DNA from: Lachnospiraceae bacterium
GTDB lineage: Bacteria; Bacillota; Clostridia; Lachnospirales; Lachnospiraceae
Assembly: GCA_003488965.1 (NCBI GenBank)
Contig: DNJW01000261.1
Span: 1-5,358 of the forward strand
Direction: 5' to 3'
DNA: 5,358 nucleotides
Both the position numbers and the translations under genes were made by a program. Shown in pieces: positions 1 through 5,358 of this stretch. A model generated the notes under the pieces. It was not told the origin of the DNA. It made no database searches and worked only from the letters and a program-made list of their open reading frames with translations. The first letter of the stretch is position 1; every line of letters starts with the position of its first letter.

Positions 1-15
1 GCAGCGCAGAAATGA
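1..15 (+). CDS. Possible 3' end of an upstream gene (partial)
   Basis: The first fifteen bases can be read as the codons gca gcg cag aaa tga, which would be the last four residues (AAQK) and stop of a gene entering from the left. The stop overlaps the ATG at 12 of the next gene in an ATGA arrangement, which is common between translationally coupled genes of one operon. Too little is visible to identify the product, and the reading frame is inferred only from this overlap. Confidence 0.3.
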   Translation, partial: AAQK

Positions 16-18
16 GGA
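14..18 (+). promoter_or_regulatory. Ribosome binding site supporting the start at 24
   Basis: GAGGA lies five bases before the ATG at 24, whereas only eleven bases precede the ATG at 12 and they contain no Shine-Dalgarno-like sequence. This favours the second ATG. The site sits across the putative upstream stop codon, so re-initiation after that stop is plausible. Confidence 0.5.
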
Positions 19-23
19 AAAAT

Positions 24-2672
24 ATGGACAAATATGGATATACATTGCGTAAAAGGGCGGAGAAAAAAGAAGCTGGACATTACCGGAAGGAAGAACTGCA
101 GCTGATGACAACCTATCAGCTAAAGGAAATATGCCGGATGGAAAAGCTGGTACAAGGGGGGCTTCGCCCCATGGAGAAAGAAGAACTGATACGGATTATT
201 TTAAGATACCGAGGAGCAGATGAAAATCTGCTGATACGGACTGCCGACAGCAAGGGAACGGAAGCGCTGGAAAGGTTTCTGGGAAGCTGTATATTGGAGG
301 AACAAAGCTTTCCGGGCATGGAAGGCAGTTCAAAGATTGTTGCATATGAGGGGCTTGCGATTCATTTTTATGACAGACTGGAAATCCCGTATAAAAAGGA
401 GCTGGCGGAAACGAATGCATTGGTAGTAAGCGGGGGGAAAATATGTGGTATTCTGAATGTGAAAGCAAAGGGGAAAAATACCGATAAGCTATATCTGACA
501 AAAGCGGCGGCATTGCCTTGCAGGGAAGCGGAGACAAAGAACTATAGTTTATATCTTATGGAGAGAAAAAACTCCGAACTGCTCTATCGGATATACAGCG
601 GCGGTTACGGGCAAGTGCCGGGCCATCTGGAAGTATATAAAATACCTTTGCTGGATTTTGAAGTTTTAGAGCCGGGAGACCTTCTGATTCCCTTGGCAAT
701 TGATTTCGGAACTTCCAATACGGCGGCCGGAGCCTATCTGGATAGGCAGTATTTGGAAAGAGTACATATTCATGACGGAGAATATGGATTAAAGGAAAAT
801 GAAGTGAATTATGCCTTGTTCTATGATACCGCATCGGACTGGGAAGAAACCACGCTGTTTCCCAGTGTGGCAGGCGTCCTTTCCGCTGAGACGGGCAAGA
901 CGGAATTTGTATTTGGGTACGAGGCAGTCCGCTTGGCGGATTCCAGTTACATTGATGAAGGATTTTGTATTTTCTATGATATTAAGAGATGGATAAGCGA
1001 TTATAATAAGCTGGAGGAAATTACCGACAGTCAGGGCCGGAGAAGCTTTGTAAGCCGTAAGGAGATTCTGAAAGCATATCTTATCTATGTGATTCAGGAG
1101 GTCTGCAACCGTTTGAAATGCAAAGCCGAAAAGGTTCATATTTCATGCCCTGTGAAGCAGAAAGCCCGGTTTGCGGCGCTGTTTGCGGAGATTCTGCCGG
1201 ATTATGCTTTGGAAAAACAGGATATGCTGGATGAAAGCGTATCCGTGCTTTATGGGACCATTTCGGATATGATTGGTTCGGGGCAGGCAGAGGAAGGCAG
1301 GGAATATGGTGCGCTGCTGATGGACTGCGGCGGAGGAACTACGGATTTATGTTCCTGCCGTTTCCGTATCTGGGACAAGAGGGTAGCCTATCGGATTGAA
1401 ATAAAAACTGCATATGAAAACGGTGATACGGACTTTGGTGGAAATAATCTGACTTACCGGGTGATGCAGTTTATGAAGATTAGGATAACGAATAGCCTGC
1501 GCGGGAAAAGCGGTGCGGAAAAGGAGATTCTTGACTGGTTTGATACGGATATATACCGGTATGTGGATGAGACAGGGGCGGACGGCTTATACGGGAAACT
1601 GGAGGAGGCATATAAGGAGGCGGAAAAATACCTTCCTACCCGGTTCAGGGAATATGAAAATAAGGGAAGGGCGGATTATTACAAAGTAAAGAATAATTTT
1701 TATGCTCTTTTTCAGCTGGCGGAAAGGGTAAAAAAGGAATTTTACAGCCATGCAGGAACGCTGAAAATCACTTTGTCGGAAATGCCGGTCATATTGCCGG
1801 GCGCATCACCGTCAGCATCGCCTATAGAGGAAAACGGAAATGTACGGATAGCGGTAGATAGGTTTAAGCTGTCTGCGGATATGGGGAAAGGGCTGGAAAC
1901 AATAAAGAAATTTGAACCTGTGGTATTTAGCATCTATGAAATGGAACTGTTGCTGACAGGAGATATCTACAGCATTATAAAAAAATTTATGGAAGGGATG
2001 TATGAAAGCGGCAGGGCAGAGGAGTACTCCATTATCAAAATGACAGGACAGTCATGCAAAATCGGTCTGTTCCGTAATGCCTTAAAAGAATTTATTCCCG
2101 GCAGAGGGATTCAGTCAAAAAGAAGGAATGAGGACAGGGCAAAGGATTTGAGCCTGAAAATGCCTTGTGTGGAAGGGGCGCTGAAGTATCTTAGAGATAA
2201 GAAGTATGGGCTGGCGGATATATTGATTCAAGCGGAGGAACCGGCACTGCCTTATAATATTACGGCATATACCCACAGCGGAGAAGAGATTGTCCTGATA
2301 CAAGGACAGGAAAGAGGCAGGAAAAGCGGTATGGTCTCCAGAAATATGGAGAATCTGGTGCTAAAGCTGTATTTGAAGGATTTGGAAGGAAGAGAGCGTT
2401 ATCAGTATACCTGCTGCAGTGCCTTGAAGGATTTTGAAGAAATGGAATATGAGAAGATTGAGCAGGAGTACGGATTGCACATACGTCAGGAGGATACGGA
2501 TGATATTGTGGATAGGGAGGTGCGGTTTTTTGTATGGACGCTGCCGGAAGAATGGGCATTTTGTGCGGTTCCCGTATATAGAAAAAATGAAAGGCTGTTT
2601 TTAGGAAAGCAGGAAATATTGGATTTAGAAAATGACGGGTGGGTCCTGAACTTTTTTGACGGAATAAAATAG
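24..2672 (+). CDS. Hsp70/actin-fold ATPase with SAP-like N-terminal extension
   Basis: This gene encodes a protein of 882 residues (886 if the in-frame ATG at 12 is used). The Hsp70/actin/sugar-kinase nucleotide-binding fold is shown by four elements: a phosphate-1 loop, LAIDFGTSNTAAG (about 224-236); a strand ending in HISCP (372-376) at the place where Hsp70 has its VPA segment; a phosphate-2 loop, LLMDCGGGTTDL (431-442), followed by GDTDFGGNN (467-475), matching the DnaK GDTHLGGED segment; and an adenosine-type motif, IIKMTGQSCKIGLFRNAL (about 670-687). The first 220 residues are not part of that fold. Residues about 24-64 resemble a SAP-like helix-turn-helix (MTTYQLKEICRMEKL, then KEELIRIILRYRG). 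The last 180 residues do not look like a DnaK substrate-binding domain and show no lid or EEVD-like tail. No signal peptide or membrane segment is seen, so it is probably cytosolic. It is probably an ATP-dependent chaperone or assembly factor of an accessory system. ATP binding is well supported; substrate and role are unknown. It is much longer than DnaK and is not DnaK itself. Confidence 0.85.
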   Translation: MDKYGYTLRKRAEKKEAGHYRKEELQLMTTYQLKEICRMEKLVQGGLRPMEKEELIRIILRYRGADENLLIRTADSKGTEALERFLGSCILEEQSFPGMEGSSKIVAYEGLAIHFYDRLEIPYKKELAETNALVVSGGKICGILNVKAKGKNTDKLYLTKAAALPCREAETKNYSLYLMERKNSELLYRIYSGGYGQVPGHLEVYKIPLLDFEVLEPGDLLIPLAIDFGTSNTAAGAYLDRQYLERVHIHDGEYGLKENEVNYALFYDTASDWEETTLFPSVAGVLSAETGKTEFVFGYEAVRLADSSYIDEGFCIFYDIKRWISDYNKLEEITDSQGRRSFVSRKEILKAYLIYVIQEVCNRLKCKAEKVHISCPVKQKARFAALFAEILPDYALEKQDMLDESVSVLYGTISDMIGSGQAEEGREYGALLMDCGGGTTDLCSCRFRIWDKRVAYRIEIKTAYENGDTDFGGNNLTYRVMQFMKIRITNSLRGKSGAEKEILDWFDTDIYRYVDETGADGLYGKLEEAYKEAEKYLPTRFREYENKGRADYYKVKNNFYALFQLAERVKKEFYSHAGTLKITLSEMPVILPGASPSASPIEENGNVRIAVDRFKLSADMGKGLETIKKFEPVVFSIYEMELLLTGDIYSIIKKFMEGMYESGRAEEYSIIKMTGQSCKIGLFRNALKEFIPGRGIQSKRRNEDRAKDLSLKMPCVEGALKYLRDKKYGLADILIQAEEPALPYNITAYTHSGEEIVLIQGQERGRKSGMVSRNMENLVLKLYLKDLEGRERYQYTCCSALKDFEEMEYEKIEQEYGLHIRQEDTDDIVDREVRFFVWTLPEEWAFCAVPVYRKNERLFLGKQEILDLENDGWVLNFFDGIK

Positions 2673-2673
2673 C

Positions 2674-2682
2674 AGGAAAGGA
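2674..2682 (+). promoter_or_regulatory. Ribosome binding site of the tail-fibre-like gene
   Basis: AGGAAAGGA lies six bases before the ATG at 2689 and immediately after the stop codon of the Hsp70-like gene. There is no room for a separate promoter in the 16-base gap, so the two genes are almost certainly co-transcribed. Confidence 0.6.
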
Positions 2683-2688
2683 AAAACA

Positions 2689-3495
2689 ATGCAGAATATA
2701 TATCCGCTGTTCGGACAGAACAGAATATTGAAAAAAGAATTTCTCTGGTCTTTGCGGGACTATGCTTTTTTGCATACCCAACTGGAATACCAGTCTTATG
2801 GGGATGGAATATTGGAAGGATGCAGAGTCGAGGTAAGGGAAAAGGAACTGGCAGTGGGAAAGGGAATGGTCAAATACAACGGTTTTATTTATCTTCTGAC
2901 GGAAGAATTAACGGTACCTTACGAGGCGGCGGAAAAGACGGAGATATTAAAAATGCAATTATCCGCAGATAAACGTTCGGAGGATTATATTTCCTATGGA
3001 ATTTCCCTGATTCTGACCCAGAATACCGCAAGGAAAGAGAATGAAATCGAGGTGTGCCGGTATAAATTGCGCCATGGTTCTAAGCTGCGCAGCCAGTATA
3101 AAGGATTTGAAGATATGGCAACGGAATTCGATACGGTAAATGTCATAGAAGCGGACTGGGGAGCCATAGGAGGCAAAACCATTTCCCCTGAGGTAACAAG
3201 ATATTATGCCGGACTGGTGTTAGAAGAGGGAGGCGCTCATCCGGAGGATATAAACTTTGCTTATTTGTGCTTAAGCCAGACCGGGGCAATGCCCGTAAAG
3301 GTGGTAGAGCATTATATAAAAAACAGGCTTGAAAAAACAGGGCATCCTTGGAATCCCTCCGGAGCGGGAAACAGGAAAGCATGTGACAATAAAGAATTGT
3401 TTCATGGATTGAATCAGATACTGGATTTTCTGCAAAAAAACCGGAGAGGCGTACAGCAAAATAAAGGAATCAGGAATAGAATTATGCTTGAATGA
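2689..3495 (+). CDS. Hypothetical protein, phage baseplate/tail-fibre-like N-terminus
   Basis: This is a 268-residue soluble protein without signal peptide or membrane segment, and I cannot name its family. The first 80 residues have a pattern common at the N-terminus of phage and tail-like-particle baseplate or fibre proteins. A helical start (FLWSLRDYAFLHTQLEY, 18-34) is followed by GDGILEGCRVEV (38-49), then a short strand leading to VGKGMVKYNGFIYLL (56-70); this resembles the usual 'G-I-l-G-c-v ... G-g-y-v-G' layout. Residues 80-130 look beta-rich (ILKMQL, YGISLILT, EVCRYKL). The C-terminal half is more helical and ends in a basic tail (NRRGVQQNKGIRNR, 251-264). It follows the Hsp70-like gene by 16 bases and appears to be the last gene of the operon. 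An attractive but unproven reading is that the ATPase acts as chaperone for this structural protein. The structural resemblance is from pattern memory only; the gene itself is well supported by its length and ribosome site. Confidence 0.75.
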   Translation: MQNIYPLFGQNRILKKEFLWSLRDYAFLHTQLEYQSYGDGILEGCRVEVREKELAVGKGMVKYNGFIYLLTEELTVPYEAAEKTEILKMQLSADKRSEDYISYGISLILTQNTARKENEIEVCRYKLRHGSKLRSQYKGFEDMATEFDTVNVIEADWGAIGGKTISPEVTRYYAGLVLEEGGAHPEDINFAYLCLSQTGAMPVKVVEHYIKNRLEKTGHPWNPSGAGNRKACDNKELFHGLNQILDFLQKNRRGVQQNKGIRNRIMLE

Positions 3496-3581
3496 TGGAA
3501 ATTCAACCCTATCAACCACCAATTTTTATATTGAAATAAAAGGAACCTTCCCTCATAATATAACTGTGATATATTTTACCT
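3496..3581. other. Short A+T-rich intergenic stretch without a clear terminator
   Basis: Between the end of the tail-fibre-like gene and the palindromic element I see no GC-rich hairpin followed by a T run. The only local symmetry is a tiny GGAA/TTCC pair near 3542-3551, too short to terminate transcription. Operon termination may depend on the palindromic element downstream or on Rho. Confidence 0.35.
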
Positions 3582-3733
3582 TGCATCCAGAAAACATATT
3601 TCCACGTACGCCCCGCTTCCGCTTCACAAAAAATGCAGCAGACACTAGGCTCAAAAATACTGGAGATTTTAATCTCCTGCAAAGTGCTGGCGTTTTTTAA
3701 GAGGCTCTTTAGAAAATATGTTTTCTGGATGCA
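3582..3733. repeat. 152-bp MITE-like palindromic element with 20-bp terminal inverted repeats
   Basis: The left arm (3582-3601, beginning TGCATCCAGAAAACAT) is the exact reverse complement of the right arm (3714-3733, ending ATGTTTTCTGGATGCA). The interior is itself partly self-complementary. A perfect 7-bp hairpin sits near its middle (3662-3677), and the flanks CACAAAAAATGCAGCAGACACT and AGTGCTGGCGTTTTTTAAG can be aligned as imperfect complements. The whole could fold into one long interrupted stem. No protein of its own is visible, and I found no clear target-site duplication. These traits fit a miniature inverted-repeat element or a large intergenic palindromic repeat. It separates the left operon from the RDD gene and might act as a transcription barrier. 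Confidence 0.6.
3662..3677. repeat. Hairpin GGAGATT-TT-AATCTCC inside the palindromic element
   Basis: There is a perfect 7-bp inverted repeat with a 2-base loop, or equivalently 6 bp with a TTTA loop. A run of six T lies about 14 bases downstream rather than directly after the stem, so it is not a standard intrinsic terminator. It is best read as the tip of the larger imperfect palindrome at 3582-3733. Confidence 0.55.
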
Positions 3734-3766
3734 CGGACAACAAGCAGCGTGTGAAAAGTAACAAAT

Positions 3767-3770
3767 GGAG
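3767..3770 (+). promoter_or_regulatory. Ribosome binding site deciding the RDD gene start
   Basis: GGAG lies six bases before the ATG at 3777, while the alternative in-frame ATG at 3765 has no purine-rich ribosome site at a suitable distance. The start at 3777 also places the conserved RDD arginine at residue 3, as is usual for the family. Confidence 0.55.
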
Positions 3771-3776
3771 AAAAGA

Positions 3777-4172
3777 ATGAAAAGGATTTTAGCGTTCATG
3801 GTTGATTTTTTTATAATACAGATGATAGCATCGTCAGCGGGAGTAGGTTTTTATATGCTTGTAATCAGGTCAAATCAGGAGAAAATGACGGCAGCAGGCG
3901 AAGTCATATTTCCGCTTCTGATTGTTGGGATTACCATATGGCTGTATTTTTTTATATCAGATTATTTTTGTGATGGGGGAGGCATTGGTAAGAAAGCAAT
4001 GGGCATTAAGCTGGTTTCCGAAGGAAAGAGACTGCCGTTATCGGTGTCATTAAAACATTCGGCAGCAAAAATGGCAGTTTGTACGGTATATCCGGCAATG
4101 GTTATTTATTATTTGCTTAAAAGACAGTTGCCGTATGACAAATGGCTTAAGCTGGAAGTTGTCGATAGATAA
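3777..4172 (+). CDS. RDD family integral membrane protein
   Basis: This is a 131-residue membrane protein (135 if the ATG at 3765 is used). The RDD signature is visible: R3 and D10 in RILAFMVD at the head of the first membrane helix (about 4-29), a second helix (about 43-62), and then the conserved cytoplasmic segment GGGIGKKAMGIKLV (67-80). A third hydrophobic segment follows (about 94-114), and the protein ends with YDKWLKLEVVD (120-130), the typical RDD C-terminus in which the last strand follows 'D'. Length and three-helix layout are normal for small stand-alone RDD proteins. The family is widespread; some members are linked to ion or Na+/H+ transport, but most have no assigned substrate, and nothing here identifies one. 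The gene stands alone, just after the palindromic element, whose right arm lies only 43 bases upstream of the start. It therefore probably has its own or read-through transcription. Confidence 0.85.
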   Translation: MKRILAFMVDFFIIQMIASSAGVGFYMLVIRSNQEKMTAAGEVIFPLLIVGITIWLYFFISDYFCDGGGIGKKAMGIKLVSEGKRLPLSVSLKHSAAKMAVCTVYPAMVIYYLLKRQLPYDKWLKLEVVDR

Positions 4173-4205
4173 TGTTTCCCATTGAGTCTCTGCCCGTTCC
4201 GAAAA

Positions 4206-4422
4206 CAGATTCGAATCTATCTGATAACGTGAAAGAACCGGCTGTTTTGTTTCTATGCTGATTATCACATAAAAATTCCTTTTCACCTTTTCTGTTAGTC
4301 CCTTTTTCTGATATTCATAGATTATCTGATTCGCTGCGCTTGGCGTTCCTGCAATTTCTATCAATGGTTCCCTTGAAAAACATCCCTTTGCCAGTAAATT
4401 TCCATAATGCTTCTTCTTGCAT
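4206..4422 (-). pseudogene. AbiEi-like (type IV antitoxin) N-terminal fragment, frameshifted and truncated
   Basis: Read on the minus strand, one frame from the ATG at 4422 gives MQEEALWKFTGKGMF. The next frame continues SREPLIEIAGTPSAANQ, then IIYEYQKKGLTEKVKRNFYV and ends with KQPVLSRYQIDSNL at 4206. The two readings join if one base is removed from a five-base T run (A run 4376-4380 on the plus strand). The joined reading has the layout of AbiEi-type antitoxin winged-helix domains: a helix, then 'Y..QKKGL..KVKRN.YV', then 'T..PV.SRYQI.S'. In those proteins a long C-terminal domain follows, but here the similarity stops and the frame runs on into the antisense of the RDD gene. The frame before the ATG stays open upstream (for example FSKNERIVQDAVTRKRR), so the original start may lie further right. 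The frameshift and missing 3' end argue against function. Family assignment is from pattern memory. Confidence 0.5.
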
Positions 4423-4481
4423 CACCCGCCGCTTTCTTGTAACGGCATCCTGCACGATTCTCTCATTTTTTGAAAAAGGTC

Positions 4482-4512
4482 TTGTTTGTGACGTAACGTA
4501 ATAATATATAAT
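4482..4512 (+). promoter_or_regulatory. Candidate MerR-type promoter with a 19-bp spacer
   Basis: TTGTTT (4482-4487) can serve as a -35 box and TATAAT (4507-4512) is a consensus -10 box; the spacer is 19 bases. Over-long 19-bp spacers are typical of promoters that MerR proteins activate by DNA distortion. The spacer contains ACGT-A-ACGT (4491-4499), a small dyad that could be part of an operator. This predicts self-regulation of the downstream gene. An alternative -35, TTGTGA at 4486-4491, would give a 15-base spacer. Confidence 0.45.
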
Positions 4513-4519
4513 ATATCAT

Positions 4520-4525
4520 AGGAGG
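4520..4525 (+). promoter_or_regulatory. Strong ribosome binding site of the MerR-type gene
   Basis: A full consensus AGGAGG lies nine bases before the ATG at 4535. It fixes the start at this ATG rather than at the in-frame internal ATG at 4568 (Met12). Confidence 0.7.
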
Positions 4526-4534
4526 CAGGAAATT

Positions 4535-5335
4535 ATGGAAAAACACAGAGCAATACCGCCTGGGTATATGACGGTTGGAGAGGTTGCAAAGAAAATAGGA
4601 GTTACTGTCCGTACATTGCAATACTATGACAAGGAAGGCTTGTTATCCCCTTCGGCAGAAAGTGAAGGAGGGAGAAGACTTTATACAGATAAAGATTTAG
4701 TTATACTTCATCAAATTATATCTTTGAAATCATTGGGTTTTTCTTTGGATGATATAAAGCATTGCTTAATTTCTTTAGAAACACCGGCTGATGTGGCAGC
4801 CGCCCTTACCGAACAGGCAGACAGCATACGGGAGAAAATAGAACAGTTAACAGCTTCTTTGACAGCAATCGAACAGTTAAAGGAAGAAGTGTTACAAATA
4901 CAGACAGTCAATTTTAAGAAGTATGCAGATATTATTGTCAATCTGCAAATGAAAAACGACTCTTACTATCTCATTAAGCGTTTTGATGATGATACGCTTG
5001 ACCATATCCGTAACCGGTTTGATAAGGAAAGCGGTTTGAATTTTATGGATAGATTTAATCGTTTGAGTGATGAAATTATAGAACTTCAAAAGGCAAGCGT
5101 GTCCCCTGAAAGTGAGAAATGCCAACGAATTGTAAAAGAGTATTGGGGATTGATTACAGAATTTACGGATGGTGATATGAGTATGCTTTCAAACTTGATA
5201 GAGGTCGGCAATATTGACACAGCTACAAATGCTTGGGAAGAAAGACAGAAAATTGTAAACGACTATTTAGAGCCGGCTTTGCAAGTCTACTTTTCAAGAC
5301 TTGGAGAAAATCCGTTTGAGGGGGTAGAAGAGTGA
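4535..5335 (+). CDS. MerR family transcriptional regulator, TipA-like
   Basis: This is a 266-residue DNA-binding regulator. The N-terminal MerR domain is textbook: helix-turn-helix MTVGEVAKKIGVTVRTLQYY (12-31) followed by DKEGLLSPS, wing GGRRLYTDKDL (45-55), and the second helical pair with LKSLGFSLDDIK (64-75). A long helix (about 85-125, LTEQADSIREKIEQLTASL onward) should form the dimer coiled coil. The C-terminal part (about 140-266) is helical; its end, with EYWGLITEFTDGD, a W at 234 and DYLEPALQVYFSRLG (243-257), resembles the TipAS/Mta ligand-binding module that senses antibiotics or other bulky ligands. The only cysteines are C77 and C196, so the metal-binding loop of MerR, CueR or ZntR types is absent. 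It most likely activates its own promoter and a nearby transporter or resistance gene outside the window. The ligand is unknown. Codons are more A/T-ending than in the left operon, which suggests a different origin. Confidence 0.9.
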   Translation: MEKHRAIPPGYMTVGEVAKKIGVTVRTLQYYDKEGLLSPSAESEGGRRLYTDKDLVILHQIISLKSLGFSLDDIKHCLISLETPADVAAALTEQADSIREKIEQLTASLTAIEQLKEEVLQIQTVNFKKYADIIVNLQMKNDSYYLIKRFDDDTLDHIRNRFDKESGLNFMDRFNRLSDEIIELQKASVSPESEKCQRIVKEYWGLITEFTDGDMSMLSNLIEVGNIDTATNAWEERQKIVNDYLEPALQVYFSRLGENPFEGVEE

Positions 5336-5358
5336 AAGATTTTTCAAATCTTTCACTC
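5330..5358 (+). repeat. Perfect 13-bp inverted repeat overlapping the MerR-type stop codon
   Basis: GAGTGAAAGATTT (5330-5342) and AAATCTTTCACTC (5346-5358) are exact reverse complements separated by TTC. The TGA stop codon (5333-5335) lies within the left arm. The window ends with the right arm, so the stem may be longer, and a following T run cannot be checked. It may be a transcription terminator for the regulator gene or a protein-binding palindrome. The stem is A+T-rich, which is weak for a terminator. Confidence 0.6.

Larger units (their letters stand above)
4173..4534. other. Intergenic region holding a broken antitoxin-like fragment and the MerR promoter
   Basis: No intact gene fits in these 362 bases. 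Most of the stretch (about 4206-4422, minus strand) is a decayed AbiEi-like coding fragment. The right end carries the promoter and ribosome site of the MerR-type gene. A perfect 12-bp palindrome, AGATTCGAATCT, lies at 4207-4218, exactly where the antitoxin-like similarity ends. I see no convincing terminator for the RDD gene. Confidence 0.5.

Noticed and set aside
24..2672. Calling the large ATPase DnaK or a SrfB-type virulence protein
   Set aside because: Length, N-terminal extension and C-terminus do not fit DnaK, and I cannot confirm SrfB-specific motifs by eye, so only the fold-level name is given.
2260..2781. Minus-strand open frame of 173 codons opposite the Hsp70-like gene
   Set aside because: Proline-, serine- and phenylalanine-rich composition is what the antisense of a purine-rich gene gives; it crosses two well-supported plus-strand genes.
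3488..3700. Plus-strand open frame of 70 codons overlapping the end of the tail-fibre-like gene
   Set aside because: It has no ribosome site, overlaps the previous stop, and runs through the palindromic element; its codons look random.
3662..3704. Hairpin followed by a T run as an intrinsic terminator of the left operon
   Set aside because: The T run is about 14 bases away from the stem and the stem belongs to a larger palindrome, so standard terminator geometry is not met.
3512..3799. Minus-strand open frame of 95 codons across the palindromic element
   Set aside because: It starts inside the RDD gene, is made mostly of the inverted-repeat sequence and matches no family pattern I know, so it is probably a by-product of the repeat.
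4050..4364. Minus-strand frame read as one intact 104-residue gene
   Set aside because: It would begin at an internal TTG in the middle of a winged-helix-like sequence and end inside the antisense of the RDD gene; the frameshifted-remnant reading explains it better.

Overview
The window looks like an accessory region of a low-to-moderate GC Clostridia genome, most likely a Lachnospiraceae-type gut bacterium. That placement is inferred from the strong AGGAGG/GGAG-type ribosome sites, the codon use and the protein families. No marker gene fixes the taxon.

Left half (1-3495): two tightly linked plus-strand genes. The first encodes a large Hsp70/actin-fold ATPase of about 880 residues. It has clear phosphate-1, phosphate-2 and adenosine-type motifs, an unusual N-terminal extension of about 220 residues that begins with a SAP-like helical motif, and no recognisable canonical Hsp70 substrate-binding domain. 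Sixteen bases later comes a 268-residue protein whose N-terminus resembles baseplate or tail-fibre proteins of phages and phage-tail-like particles. The pair looks like the end of a longer operon, because the first gene appears to overlap the stop codon of a gene lying outside the window. A contractile-injection or tail-like locus is a reasonable hypothesis, but the sheath, tube and baseplate genes that would prove it are not in view.

Middle (3496-4172): a gene-poor stretch contains a 152-bp palindromic element with perfect 20-bp terminal inverted repeats, resembling a MITE. It ends just upstream of a small RDD-family membrane protein gene.

Right part (4173-5358): on the minus strand lies a short, broken gene fragment that looks like the N-terminus of an AbiEi-type (type IV antitoxin) winged-helix protein, with an apparent one-base frameshift in a homopolymer and a missing 3' end. 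Divergent to it is an intact MerR/TipA-like regulator. Its candidate promoter has the 19-bp spacer typical of MerR-controlled promoters, and its stop codon lies inside a perfect 13-bp hairpin that reaches the window edge. This side is visibly more A+T-rich in its codons than the left operon, which suggests separately acquired cargo.

The clearest observations are the palindromic element, the frameshifted antitoxin-like remnant, and the SAP-like/Hsp70-like protein paired with a tail-fibre-like protein. I see no RNA gene and no CRISPR array.
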